Part shown: one piece after another, positions 40,635-51,693 of the stretch
Position numbering within the stretch: position 1 is the first letter of the stretch
Layout: every line of letters starts with the position of its first letter
From: Rotaria sp. Silwood1
Taxonomy: Eukaryota > Rotifera > Eurotatoria > Philodinida > Philodinidae
Direction of reading: 5' to 3'
Length of the DNA: 64,000 nucleotides
Assembly: GCA_905250075.1 (NCBI GenBank)
Contig: CAJNOP010000500.1
Span: forward strand, 62,001 to 126,000
Translations under genes and position numbers: made by a program
The notes under the pieces: model-generated
The model's database searches: none
The model's input: only the letters and a program-made list of their open reading frames with translations
What the model was told of the DNA's origin: nothing

Positions 40635-41666
40635 TTAAAATGCTGTCGGAAACATTTGTCCTTGATATTTAACACCACTATCACCACTAACATAACAATA
40701 ATTAAGCATATCATCATTAATATGAAGATCATATGAAGGTTTTACTATTGTAGATGTACCTGTATCATCTACAACAGAATTTCTAGGTGTTATTAATAAT
40801 GATGATGATTGTAATGATAATAATTGATTATCAATTAATTCTTTTGATGTTAATGATGATTGAGATTGTTGAAATGAATTTAAACGAAAATTTTTTATTG
40901 AACGTTGAAATTGACGATAATTTGATAATGGTCGTATAGCACGTTTTGCTGTTATAGATATTGTTGGTGTTGATGATGAATCTGATGTTAATGAAACAAG
41001 TGAATAATTTGATGGTGATTGAAATGTTTGATTTTTATTTGAATTAAATGTTATTGCTGTTTCAATATGATCTGTAATACCTTGTTCTTGTTTACGACGT
41101 GTACGTGCTAATGATTGTCTACGAAGATGAGCAAGAAAATGTCCATATTGATATTGTGGACGTTGAGAATTTTGATGTTGTTGTTGTTGTGGTGGTGGTG
41201 AAGGATTGAAATAAGTATTGGCTATATGAGGTGAAATTGGTTGATGAGTTGTTGATGTTGGTGTATTAACAACATATAAAAATTGAGTATTTTGTTGTGA
41301 TTGATAATTAGAACGATAAGATGTTGTTGGACGTATAGTTGTTGTTGGATATGTAATTGAAGGTTTTGATTTAATTGTAACATTTGAACGATTATAATTA
41401 AATGTACGTGATTTTATTTGTGTTGTAGAAGATTCATTTGATGTATTGAATGGTGTTGTTGATTTTTTATTCGTTGCCATATGAAGTAATTTTTCTGTGA
41501 AATTAGAAAATGAAGGTACTGTAATGATTGGCAATGTGCCTTTGCATGTTTTTGGACGGTTTCGTTGATAATTATTGAATAAATTATTTGATTTTAATGA
41601 TTTTCTTTTTTTCAACATTGTTGGATTTAAATCGATAATAGAAAATTGCAAAGGTATTTCTGTCAT
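40635..41666 (-). CDS. Low-complexity protein, unknown
   Basis: Intronless frame of 343 residues, rich in Ser, Thr, Gln, Asn and Arg. There is a Gln/His run near residue 160, a basic segment (HLRRQSLARTRRKQEQ) near 180-195, and a less biased C-terminus (YCYVSGDSGVKYQGQMFPTA). No signal peptide, helix or domain is visible. It is probably an intrinsically disordered cytoplasmic or nuclear protein. Accepted because the frame is long and has biased codon use like its neighbours. Confidence 0.6.
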   Translation of the reverse strand: MTEIPLQFSIIDLNPTMLKKRKSLKSNNLFNNYQRNRPKTCKGTLPIITVPSFSNFTEKLLHMATNKKSTTPFNTSNESSTTQIKSRTFNYNRSNVTIKSKPSITYPTTTIRPTTSYRSNYQSQQNTQFLYVVNTPTSTTHQPISPHIANTYFNPSPPPQQQQHQNSQRPQYQYGHFLAHLRRQSLARTRRKQEQGITDHIETAITFNSNKNQTFQSPSNYSLVSLTSDSSSTPTISITAKRAIRPLSNYRQFQRSIKNFRLNSFQQSQSSLTSKELIDNQLLSLQSSSLLITPRNSVVDDTGTSTIVKPSYDLHINDDMLNYCYVSGDSGVKYQGQMFPTAF

Positions 41667-42329
41667 TACGTTGAAGCTTTACAAGTAATAATAGAATAAG
41701 AATGTGTTAAAGGTATATTTGAAGATAATTACAATGAATGTTTTTTTTTTTTTTCGTCTTGGGTAGATTTTTTAATCGAAATAACAAAAAAAAAAAAGAG
41801 GGGAAAGGAAATAGAAGAATTTATTAATAGAAGATATAATTTAGTGACAAAGTATTTTCTTTTTTCTTCTTCTTCTTCTTCTGTGTCTTATTCGTTTTTA
41901 AAGAAGAAATAATATTTGTTCTATTTTTTAAAAACATTCACATATACTTTAATTGAGTAGATTCACACCTGTATATATATATATAATGTTATTTATACAC
42001 TTTAATAGTGAAGATTATATTCCATGAATATATGCATGTTTCATTTGTTTTTTATTAGGAATGTTAAAGAATATTATTTTATCAATTAACAATCTATTCA
42101 TTACTCAAGAGAATTTCAATTATAAACTTAATATTATAGTGTCAAATATATATGTAAAAAAAAGAAAAAAAAGAATATGAATCGATAATCCAATAGATGT
42201 CCTATGTCATCAAGTCTATTTTAACATAAGAGATTGTGCTGTTCTCATAATGATTGGTTCAAATTATATCTTTTAACATAAGTAAATAAGTATAATAAAA
42301 CTTCATTTATTAATCTAAATCAATCTTCA
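41667..42329. other. Spacer before the SelT pair
   Basis: AT-rich with long T runs and a CTT repeat (about 41866-41881). It probably holds promoters of the divergent genes. No signal-peptide exon for the first SelT gene could be identified here. Confidence 0.45.
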
Positions 42330-42877
42330 ATGGATTCAACTGCAACAGAAACTATATCTAATAATCATTTTATAACAGATTCATCTTTACAAACAATTAA
42401 ATTTCGTTATTGTCGTAGTTGAGGGTATGATATTATATTTATATTATGATTTATTTAATAGATATTTATTTAAGATATCGAAATGTGTTCGAACAATTTT
42501 CTGAAGTTGTTCGTACACATTATCCAAATATGATAATTATTGGAGAAAATTATCCAATATCATCTTGGAAAATTTTCCTAACACGAATATTATTTATAAT
42601 TAAAATTCTATTATTTATTTGTATTTTATTAGATCAAAATTTTTTTTTATTTCTTAATATTTCAACACCAAAAATTTATTTATGGGCATTAGAAAATAAA
42701 ATTTATGCATGTTTAATAATTTTTTTTCTTTCAAATTCATTTGAATCATATCTTATAACAACGGGTGCATTTGAAATATCAATTAATGATATATCATTAT
42801 GGTCAAAATTTGAAACTGGTCGTTTACCAACAAATAATGAATTTATACAAATTTTACAAAAATTTATTACTAATTAA
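42330..42877 (+). CDS. SELENOT: Selenoprotein T with in-frame TGA (selenocysteine form)
   Basis: Two exons, 42330-42424 and 42475-42877, give 165 residues if TGA at 42420-42422 is read as selenocysteine (residue 31). The redox motif is C-R-S-U in KFRYCRS-U-GYRNVFEQF, exactly where SelT proteins carry CxxU. The rest is a full thioredoxin-fold SelT: YPNMIIIGENY, STPKIYLWALENKIYACLII, ITTGAFEISINDISLWSKFETGRLP. SelT is an ER-resident oxidoreductase. The TGA is followed by an intact frame, a normal splice site at the same place as in the paralogue, and a SECIS-like hairpin in the 3' region, so it is read as Sec and not as a stop. Oddity: the N-terminus before the motif is only 27 residues and lacks the signal/anchor segment of the paralogue, so an upstream exon may be missing. 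Confidence 0.82.
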
Positions 42878-42915
42878 TTTCAATTAATTTATCTTTTATA
42901 TTTATATATCAAGAA

Positions 42916-43010
42916 ATTAATGATACAAAAAAAAGTTTTCTTATGATGATGCAAGTTAAAAATGATTATATATCATAGACTTGTCATCTGATCTATAATT
43001 TATCATTAAT
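42916..43010 (+). promoter_or_regulatory. SECIS element (form 2-like) for selenocysteine insertion
   Basis: Starts 39 bases after the stop. The core quartet is TGAT (42944-42947, within ATGA) opposite TGAT (42989-42992), allowing the U-U, G-A, A-G, U-U pairs that bind SBP2. Helix 2 pairs GATG-CAAGT (42948-42956) with ACTTG-T-CATC (42979-42988), one bulge. An AAAAA run (42958-42962) lies 11 bases after the TGA, where the conserved AA belongs, followed by a mini-stem ATGAT/ATCAT (42962-42966, 42972-42976). An outer helix pairs ATTAATGATA (42916-42925) with TATCATTAAT (43001-43010). Structure drawn by eye. Confidence 0.85.
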
Positions 43011-43463
43011 TTATTGAATTATTTTTATAAAAGTTAAGGATGATAAATGAAATCTTTGTTTTTTTTTTTTGTTAATATTTGTGAACAATAAATTACGATG
43101 ATAGATTAATAAATTTAATTATTTATTCTTCTTCTAAAAGCATGATATAATTTAGATAATAAATGATTTTCTGAGATTGTTTGATGAGAAAAGTTCTTTA
43201 ATTGATAAATTCACTTTTGATTATGTTAGTAACAACAATCGATCAGAGATGAGTTTTCGAATTCGAAATTAATGAACTTTATTCTTCGAAGATCAAATTG
43301 ATTTTCTTAGAGTTTATGTTTATTATTGTATCATATACTTATGTATCAATATTTCGAAAAATACAAACAATTGACGAATAAATCTAGAATATCAATAAAT
43401 TATTAATTCTATCTGCAGATGTAGTTTATTTGATATTAACTTATTATTTCTTTTCTCTTTCAG

Positions 43464-44143
43464 ATGATCGATCAAAAATTATTAATTAGTTTAAGTATTG
43501 TTCTTCTATTAACTTTTTATGATTTAAATCGATCATATGTATATCAAAATCCAATTTCAATAAATAATGATATTTCATCTATTCCAACACCTAAAATGAA
43601 AATGCAAATGGCACCAATTATTAAATTTCGTTATTGTCATAGTTGTGGGTATGTATTTTAATGAGAAAAATCTTTAAATTTAATTTTTTTTTTGTGTTCA
43701 GATATCAAAATCTTTTTAAACAATTTTCTGAACTTGTTCATAAACATTATCCAAATATAGCTGTCATAGGAGAAAATTATTCACCATCACCATTGAAAGC
43801 TTTACTTGCTCGAATATTATCAATAATTAAAATTATTTTACTTATATGTCTTCTTTTTAGTCAAAATCCTTTTTCATTTTTTCATATTTCAACACCAAAA
43901 ATTTATTTATGGGCATTACAAAATAAAATGTATGCTTGTTTAATGATTTTTTTTCTTTCAAATTCACTTGAATCATATCTTATATCAACGGGTGCATTTG
44001 AAATATCAATTGATGATGTACCATTATGGTCAAAACTTGAAACTGGTCGTTTACCATCAAATAATGAATTTATTCAAATGTTACAAACATTTAGTGCAAA
44101 AATAGATTCCAATAATAATAATAATATTCATCTTAATAATTGA
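43464..44143 (+). CDS. Selenoprotein T paralogue, cysteine form
   Basis: Two exons, 43464-43648 and 43702-44143, 208 residues. It is a tandem duplicate of the preceding gene with the same intron position. The redox motif is Cys58-His-Ser-Cys61 (TGT where the neighbour has TGA). A hydrophobic signal/anchor (LLISLSIVLLLTF, 6-18) precedes it, and the SelT body is well conserved: IAVIGENYSPSPLKALLARI, STPKIYLWALQNKMYACLMI, ISTGAFEISIDDVPLWSKLETGRLP. It ends in an Asn-rich tail. The start codon directly follows TTTCAG, suggesting a leader splice just before ATG. Predicted ER oxidoreductase needing no selenium. Confidence 0.9.
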
Positions 44144-44175
44144 TTAATTCAATGTTTGTCTACATATAATTATTT

Positions 44176-44226
44176 ATGATAATGCAAATCAAAAGTAATT
44201 ATATATTACAGACTTGTTAGATGAAT
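44176..44226 (+). promoter_or_regulatory. Degraded SECIS relic after the Cys-form SelT
   Basis: Aligns base for base with the functional-looking SECIS of the neighbour. ATGAT (44176-44180), AATGCAAATC, AAAA, a mini-stem GTAAT/ATTAC and GACTTG are all present. Helix 2 is broken: GATG/CATC has become AATG/TAGA, and the 3' quartet reads TGAA. The mini-stem keeps pairing through changes on both sides. It lies 33 bases after the stop codon at 44141-44143. Confidence 0.65.
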
Positions 44227-45257
44227 TTATTGTTTATCATGGATTAGAAAAGATAAAATCGAATATAAGAAAAATAAAGTCGATTGTAATAAAACAAACT
44301 TCAAACTTTTATTTATTATAGATGTAGCTTTTTTTTTTATTTATTTAAATATTGTCATGATTCATATCGAAATAAAATTTTATTTGTAGAAGAAAGTTCA
44401 ATTGCAGAAAATATAGGAAGCATGCAGTTTGAAAAAGATAAGAACAGTTGTTTTTATAGTGAACCTCATGGGTTATTGACCCTTTTGTTATCGTTTCGGG
44501 ATCTGCCTGAACCCATCCATAGAAATAATAAAAGAAACTTGTGAATAAAGCATCTATGGAGTTGAAATGTGGAATTCATATATGTTTTTTAGCTTCATTA
44601 AACTTATACACAATCGTTGAAGTGAAAATTCTTTATAGATTGTAGTTCTGTTCGAAGATAATCGATCAGCAAAGTAATGATTTATCTTATTTATTTCTGC
44701 ATTTTTATTCTTATTCTTATAACCATTGTATTAAATGAAAAATCAGATTATTGCAAATATCCATTATGTGTCAATTAGGTCACAACAAACCGATATTGAT
44801 TATTTTTTAAAGTGATAACTTGATCAATTCACGTTTTTTTTTGTTGATCAAATGACAAGTGTGGCGTGGAGGAGGGAATATCCTGGTTGCTGGTGCATAT
44901 GATATTTGTTCTTGTCGTGAGACCTACACCTAGGCACACTCACACCTCCAATAAGGACATAATAAAGCCGGTCTTCCGCCACTTCTGTAAAGTACCTCGA
45001 ATCAGATATCAACAGAAAATAATACTCACTTTTTAATGGAAACATACATCAAAATCTCACGAAACAAAAGGTTCGTTGTGGCGATATTGATATCAGCTTC
45101 TGCTGATCTTTCTTTGCTCTTTCCTCTGTATTTTATAGCTATTGCCTTTTCTTGTCTTCATCTCTCTCTCTTTCTTTCTTCTATATAAGCGTATATTGTA
45201 CGTGAAGTGGTTATATTCTGGGCATGTGAAGTAGCTGAATAAACATACTTTCCGCGA
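44227..45257. other. Transition region, LTR-like promoter fragment possible
   Basis: No gene. From about 44860 the composition becomes less AT-rich. A pyrimidine tract and TATATAAG (45183) are followed by AATAAAC (45239), an arrangement seen in LTRs. I found no second copy, no TG...CA boundaries and no polymerase domain, so this stays a weak suggestion. Confidence 0.3.
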
Positions 45258-45404
45258 GTGGCAGCAAGCTACTATATTCCAGTTTGTCGTAACATTCGTC
45301 CCATTTCATCACATGGGATAAACAAATCATTTCATAGGATAGGTTTCTCCCATCCTATTCAGAGTTCTGATTTCTATCTTTTTATCTTATTTCGTAGCCA
45401 CCTA

Positions 45405-45911
45405 ATCTTTTGCTTTGGAGTACATTCTGCACCTGTTTTTTTTACCGACTATCTTAACGTTCTTATGCAACTTTCGATATTGAAAAACTTCTCATCTATG
45501 ATCGAGGATTTAGAAAGTGAAGAAATTATCGTATGTAATCAGATTTCAACCTATGCAAAGAAATGGAAACAACCAATAAATGTTAGTAAAACAGTAGCGC
45601 AAATTTTCTTTTGACAAGTCACCATACCACAAATAAACATCTTAATGGATGAACAGAAGATAGAAATTGTGAAATCACTTAAATATCTACGATTTACGTG
45701 GACTAATAAATTGTTCTTAAAACTAACCATTGACAAATGCGTAGATAGCGTTCAGAAGTCTCTTCGGAAATCAAAATGGTTTAGAGCCGGCAAATCATCA
45801 TCAACAACAACTTGCTAAGAACATATTTTTTGCCTATACCTTTCCACATCTTGTTTGACTTTTTCCACTTCCATCAAGAAACACTGAGATGCAATTTTAA
45901 AGTGGATGTGA
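45405..45911 (+). pseudogene. Decayed non-LTR retrotransposon reverse-transcriptase fragment
   Basis: Reads through stops at 45612 and about 45819 as the C-terminal part of a jockey/CR1-type reverse transcriptase. Recognisable pieces are VFFTDYLNVLMQL (a decayed copy of the YADD strand), ICNQISTYAKKWKQPINVSK-type sequence, and SLKYLRFTWTNKLFLK with DKCVDSVQKSLRKSKW. Endonuclease, palm and 3' tail are missing. The element is dead, truncated at both ends and interrupted by in-frame stops. Confidence 0.6.
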
Positions 45912-47775
45912 AACTTACGCATCGGTGTCATTTTGTAACGGAACATAATTCACTCGCGGTAATCAAAAAAGATCCTCGCAATGTTTAGATTAAAAATTTA
46001 TAAAAAAAAGATTAAATCAAACGCATAAATCTGATTTAGGAAGGTCCCTCTTTTATAATAATATATTTTACCAGGACAATTTCAAAAAGCGTCAAGATGA
46101 TAACGTTGGTCATTTTTTTCGAATGAAAATAGTTAAAAAATTGATAAATAGACACGAGACTCTAGTAATAAAATAGATTGATTTCATAAGCTAGATCCAC
46201 ATGTGTGAAATAGATGTGTCGTTTTTCGTCTCCTTACTTTATTCTTTTTCTTTTGATGTTTATCAAACATTTTTTCTTTTTCTTTTTTTATATTATGTTC
46301 TACTTTATTGCTCCATTTTTTTCAGTCTTTCTTTCATTGTTTATCTACCATATTATGCAAAGTTATGTATAGTAGCCTTTCTTCAATTAGCTGAATTCGG
46401 TACACTTGTATTTTAATATCTGTATACTGTAATACTAACATTTAATTTCACACCTATGTCAGCACTTCCGAATGTAATAATAAATAACAATATTCAAAAC
46501 AAAGAGTACAGCTTTCTTTTTCTGATTCATTATTTTCGAGCAAAACAAGATAACATGAACGACCTATATATAATACAGGAGATCGTGGTTTTTCATGCTT
46601 TTCATCGCACTTTGAGTTCAAACATACATGGATAGATTGCTATTTGAGATACATTGTGCCGCTTAGTTTAATCAATAACAAGGATCAGTAGTTTCTTTCT
46701 GTTTGTTCTCAAATTATAATCTGATCTAAAATGAAAACAATCGAATTTTGCATGTAATTGCTCTACTTGTTTAGATAAAATGTGCGCTGAAAGAAATTCA
46801 GCAGCTTCGGAAGTCAGACTCATAAGTTTGACGTACTTTTTGAAAGTTCTTTTCGGGATCAAGAAGCAATACTACATTTTTACCTAAAATCTGCTATACT
46901 ATCCTAGGAAAATTGCAAATCCCTTTTTTGTCTGATCAAGTAGTGGATCTCAGAGGTCGTGACATCGAAAATTTATGCTTTATCATTTGATTCACTTGGA
47001 GTTTTCAAGAAAGTTAAGACATCAATCTGGAAGAATATGCTTAATGAAAAAGCAAAGAATTCCTTCGATGCTGACAGTTTTCAAAGAATAAATTCTAACA
47101 AGAATTCTTTAAAGTAATTTGTCAAAGTTTTGGTCTTCCAATATTTACTTTCCTATATGAAAAGAAAAGACAACCAGTTGTTAAATTGTTGTTTTTCTGA
47201 ATTACTCTACCTTTTTTGGATGCAGTCTATTGCAACAACGATTGAGCGAACCTGTACAGACTGCTTTCGAGATATGTTTGTTTAACCTGTTAGAGCAGCA
47301 TAAAACTCTAACAATATGAAGATAACTAGAAAAAGAATGTAAAAAAGAAAAAAAGAAATGAAGCAATTAGAGTTGCTGATATGAAACTAATTGTTTTATT
47401 CAACTTATTGTACATAAGAATGATAGGACTGACTTCTAACAATGTGAAAGATTCAAATGTTTCATTTCATTTTCTTTCTGCAAGGAAAATAAAGGAAAAT
47501 AAGTAGACATCATCTGTATTTAGATTAGATAGAATGTCTTTTCGAACTCTCTCTAACTATATGTACCTGGATAGCAAACAATTCAAGAATTAGTAATGTG
47601 CATCATCATGACTAATTAGAATGAGCATTTCGTTCCGTCATATTGTCACATGGATTATTCTTGCAATCAAATATCATTTATTTGATATCGCAGAAAGCGT
47701 AAATTATGTTTCTTTGTGACTACACTTCATTTTTGAAGTATTATCTACCGTAACCAGTCGAGATTTTATCACAAC
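45912..47775. other. Gene-free accessory DNA
   Basis: No gene recognised. A minus-strand open stretch around 46660-46870 (FKKYVKLMSLTSEAAEFLSA) is more protein-like than chance but has no assigned family. Upstream promoter of the 7TM receptor is expected near 47700. Confidence 0.4.
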
Positions 47776-50553
47776 ATGGATTCAAATGGCATAAGCAATG
47801 GTCTATTGATCGCTCCATATCAACTGAACATATATTGGGCACTTTTCATTTATATCACTGGCGTCATTGGTAGTATCGGCAATATAATCGTATATAACTC
47901 CAAATCAATGCGTAGTCGAGCTTGCTCTGTATATTTATTATGGGAATCTATCGTTGATCTGCTCTATCTTAATTCGGTACTCTTAACACGTATATTAATG
48001 AAAGGTTTTCGAATTTCAATCACATCACGTTACGATATTTTGTGCAGACTTCGTCAGTTTGCTTCAAACTATGGCAATCAACTTGCATTCACTTTCTTAG
48101 CATTGGCAACAATTGATCGAATTCTATTATCCCAGCGATCACCTAGTAAGTTCCAGAATAGTTAGTTCCCTTGTGATTTGATCATTTTATTTTCTTCATA
48201 TGAATATAATGCACTTCAAAAGCATTGCAGGATTCGACGAGTTAGCTTGAGTTTGATCCTTCCGCTCATTTCGTTCATTTTTCTGTGAAGAAAGAGTATT
48301 TTTATGCTCTTGATATTTCGCCGAAAATATATAGCTAGAATTTTTTTTTCTTATTCATCGTGTTCTTGTTATGTACTCACCTTCTGATCTAAATATCGCC
48401 ATTGAGCCAACAGTGTCACTCTATCTGAACTGTTTTTCTATACCAGTAAAAATGATGTGAAACATCACTTGTTTTTATAGGAAACTTTCACAAGCTCTGC
48501 AAGAGAACATCTCGATGAAAAGAACATTTTACGTACTCTTTATATCTGAAAAATGTTAACTTTTCTAAACTTTAGAAGAAAAAATATATATTTGCTGAAG
48601 AACAGAAGAAAACTAAGTTTTCAAATTTATCTCGTAAATTGTGTCGTGAAGTAATACAAAAATCAGGCATTTTCTCTTACTCTCGATAGTGGAGACTGGC
48701 TGCGACATAACAAAATTCTTTGAGCAGATTGACCTGTTCTATTTTGATGCAAGATGACTACTGTGATATTGAAGAAACGGAAACTGAGTCATTATATAAT
48801 CATCTATTGAATATGAAATGAATAGTAAATGTTAAAGAGAATGAGTTGTATGTCGTTGAATCAATTCAAATCGATTCAATTAGAATACAATGTTGGACAG
48901 TTGTTGAAACCATTGACCGAAAGGTATATGCTTTTCTGTTAGACAGAAAAAACCATGTAAGGCATATATTTTTATCGTTAAAGTATCCTACAATTGGTTT
49001 AACTTACGCTAATAGAGTGTAGCATATGTGGAGATCATTGTCGGATCGCTTTTAGAAAATTCTGAAAAGTGATTTGCTTAATTCTGACTCTTTATTGATT
49101 GAATTTCCTTTGGAAAATAATGCTATTAATTCTTCACAATTTACGTTATTTGCTACTCGATGTCACTCTACTTTAAAAAAATATGTCATTGCTCTGAATC
49201 CGATAATGTCGATTCGTACTGACCAATGCATATCTATGACATACAGATTTTAATAAACATATATATATAGTGAGAAAATCGGATTCAACCGATCAAATCT
49301 GCTTCACAGATGATCATATATATCTGCATGTATTGTTTTCGGGAAGAAATTTTCCATTTCTGTGGCTTTGTCAATACCAAATAAACGAAAAACAAAGGGT
49401 TCTTGTTGACAATCGGAACAACACCATAAGACTATATTGCATTTTTATCAGTGTCACACCGAAATACATTCCTTTCATCGTATCCATTTCATTCGTAGAA
49501 ATATTTGAGCAACAAGTTTAACTCGTCAGAATTTCGTATGGTGCTGTAGATGATACATAGAGATCTATCTTTTTATTTTTTCTGCTAACAATAATCCAGC
49601 ACCACATCGTACACCTCGCAAACTGCATACACAGTTGCTCTTTTGTATGGTGGATTGATCCAGGCTTCATGACAATAGTATCTCTATAACATTATGAAGG
49701 GATAGGGAGGTAATAAATGATAGCAAACATAGCTAATTCTAATCAAGATAAATCTTGGAAGTTTTCTATAATTTCGATTAATGTACTTTTTTTCTTTGAA
49801 CAGGCAGGAAATCTAAAGATAGAAAGTTTGCTTAAATTGATATCAGATATAATACATTGTATCCTTTTCGTTGTAGCGTATCGACGATGGAGTAATCGTA
49901 TTTCTCTAGCCAAAAAGCTAGTAGCAGCATTTTTTCTGATTTGGATTGTGATTCTCTGCCATCGGCTTATTTGGTACAGAACATTTAATGGAGGATGTGG
50001 ACCTCAGCAGGGTCTCTATGGGTACTTTGATAACTTATTTGATGCAATCGTGACCTGTCTTCTACCTATGGTCATTCTAACTGTACTCGGTGTTCTCATT
50101 GGACGAAGCATTCGTCATGTCGTTCAACGACAGGTAGTGCCTGCACCTAATATCAATGAGTCGACCCATACCAATCCATCGGTCATTAATAAAATCGATT
50201 CACAACTGACAGTCATGCTTTTCATGGAGATTTTTGTAGCAATGATCTCTTTTTTACCGTATGCAGCACACTTATTATACATTAATATAACTGATACCTG
50301 GCCAAAATCACCTTTACGAGTTGCTTGGGAAACGGTTATAATAGAAATTATTCGTATTCTATCATATCTTTTCTTTAGCTGCCCATTTTACGTTTCGATT
50401 CTTTCATTTAGTGGCTTTCGCCATCAACTTCTACGTTCAATCGGACTTATGAAACCACCAACCAACATACTATCACATACGCAAGGGAATACGACTATGA
50501 GACTCACTCACATCAATATCAATGATCGCACTCACCCACATCCTGCTTTGTAA
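47776..50553 (+). CDS. Bdelloid-type rhodopsin-like 7TM receptor
   Basis: Two exons, 47776-48145 and 49877-50553, join in phase (A|CG) to 348 residues. TM1 has GVIGSIGNIIVYNSKSMRS; TM3 ends LAFTFLALATIDRILLSQRS (DRI for DRY). After the splice comes YRRWSNRISLAKK, TM4, then a Cys-containing loop (NGGCGPQQGLYGYFDN), TM5, TM6 (MLFMEIFVAMISFLPYAAHL) and TM7 (ILSYLFFSCPFYVSILSFSG). This matches the large chemoreceptor-like GPCR families seen in bdelloids; the ligand is unknown. It is much less AT-rich than genes to its left. The 1.7-kb intron at first looks like a gene break, but canonical GTAAGT and TTGTAG borders restore the frame. Confidence 0.75.
48146..49876 (+). other. 1731-bp intron of the 7TM receptor
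   Basis: Holds degenerate open stretches (for example 49270-49521) but no bounded element was recognised. Its size suggests insertion of other DNA into an originally short intron. Confidence 0.5.
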
Positions 50554-50734
50554 TTGACATTGACAAATATATTATCAATAAAAATATTCACTGGAAAAAA
50601 AAAGGTTTTACTAGTGGCAATATATAATTAAAAGAAGAGTCGTTTCTGAGTTTTAATGTAATCAATCATTTTTTTTGAAATCTTTGAAATGATACAATAA
50701 AACTTGAAAGATTACGAAGAATCTCAGTCGAGAT

Positions 50735-50802
50735 TGTGGGTGTGGGCTTAACTGTGGATCTTCTATCCTCTCACACTCACTATCATCCACAGTCACACCC
50801 AA
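50735..50802. repeat. Telomere-like head-to-head hairpin 1
   Basis: TGTGGGTGTGGGCTTAACTG on the left faces ATCCACAGTCACACCCA on the right across about 30 bases. G-rich TGTGGG units run into their own complement. It lies 180 bases after the 7TM receptor. Confidence 0.7.
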
Positions 50803-51355
50803 ACAACTTACAGTTAATAAAACATATTTTATTGTTGCTCACTCGAGATTGTCTGTTCTTATTATAACTAAACATGAAAAAATAAAGGTTAAAATTTAAT
50901 GAAGTAAATGAATCAATGTATAGCTTACGTTGAATTCTGTTTCGTGGATATTATCTTGAAATATTCATATTCGGATGCTGTTTAGTTAGATTTACGTCTG
51001 TTTGACATACAAAACAAAACGTCTTACTTATATATGATAAATATTTTTCTTTTTTTTTCCTAGTAATGTCAGCTATATATCGCTTAAGTGCATATGTTGC
51101 TCATAAGCTAGAGATGTGCACCGCCCGCGTCTTAATGACAACTATGACATATGTTTAATGAGAAACTATTAGTTTTGTTTCGTCATTTTGTTATGCATTT
51201 GTTAAATTTATTAATGAACTCTAAATCAATGTTGATTAGAAATTATTCTAATTCTTATCTCAAAACTAAGCGAATTTTAATGTGGCAACTATGATATTTA
51301 AAGTCATCTTCAACTTAAACTTGCACAAATTTAACTACAGAATAAGTTAAAATAT
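50803..51355. other. Spacer before the mariner element
   Basis: AT-rich, no feature recognised. Confidence 0.5.
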
Positions 51356-51357
51356 TA

Positions 51358-51443
51358 GGTTGGAACATAAGTTCTGAGCGTTTTTTTCTTGTACAATAAC
51401 AACTTTATTTTTAAACAAAGATATGAAACATCAATCAACAATA
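51358..51443 (+). repeat. Left terminal inverted repeat of mariner
   Basis: About 86 bases, complementary to the right end with few differences, including the AACAACTTTATTTTTAAACA segment. Unusually long for mariner elements, which mostly have about 30-base ends. Confidence 0.85.
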
Positions 51444-51693
51444 TATATATATGTATGTTTTTTTTCTTCTCTTTCTGTTATATGTATTTCTTGCGTTCTT
51501 TCATCTCGTTACTATACATTCGCTTTTATTCTCTCAAGGTCCAAAAAACATTGATATTGACCTTCACGTTTGCTGTTCTTATTGCATAATAACATTTTTA
51601 TTACGCATTCCGTAATACGTGATTCTATGGTCGTTATATATATACTTGCACACATATCATCTTCTGTTTTGTGATTATCTTGCTTCAAATTAA

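Noticed and set aside
42420-42422. TGA in the first SelT copy as a nonsense mutation (pseudogene)
   Set aside because: It falls exactly on the Sec codon, the downstream frame and splice site are intact, and a SECIS-like hairpin follows; decay would not place it so precisely.
44860-45257. A solo LTR
   Set aside because: TATATAAG and AATAAA are present, but there are no TG...CA ends, target duplication or second copy.
48146-49876. The 7TM receptor as two broken pseudogene halves
   Set aside because: Canonical donor and acceptor restore the phase and give a continuous TM3-TM4 junction.
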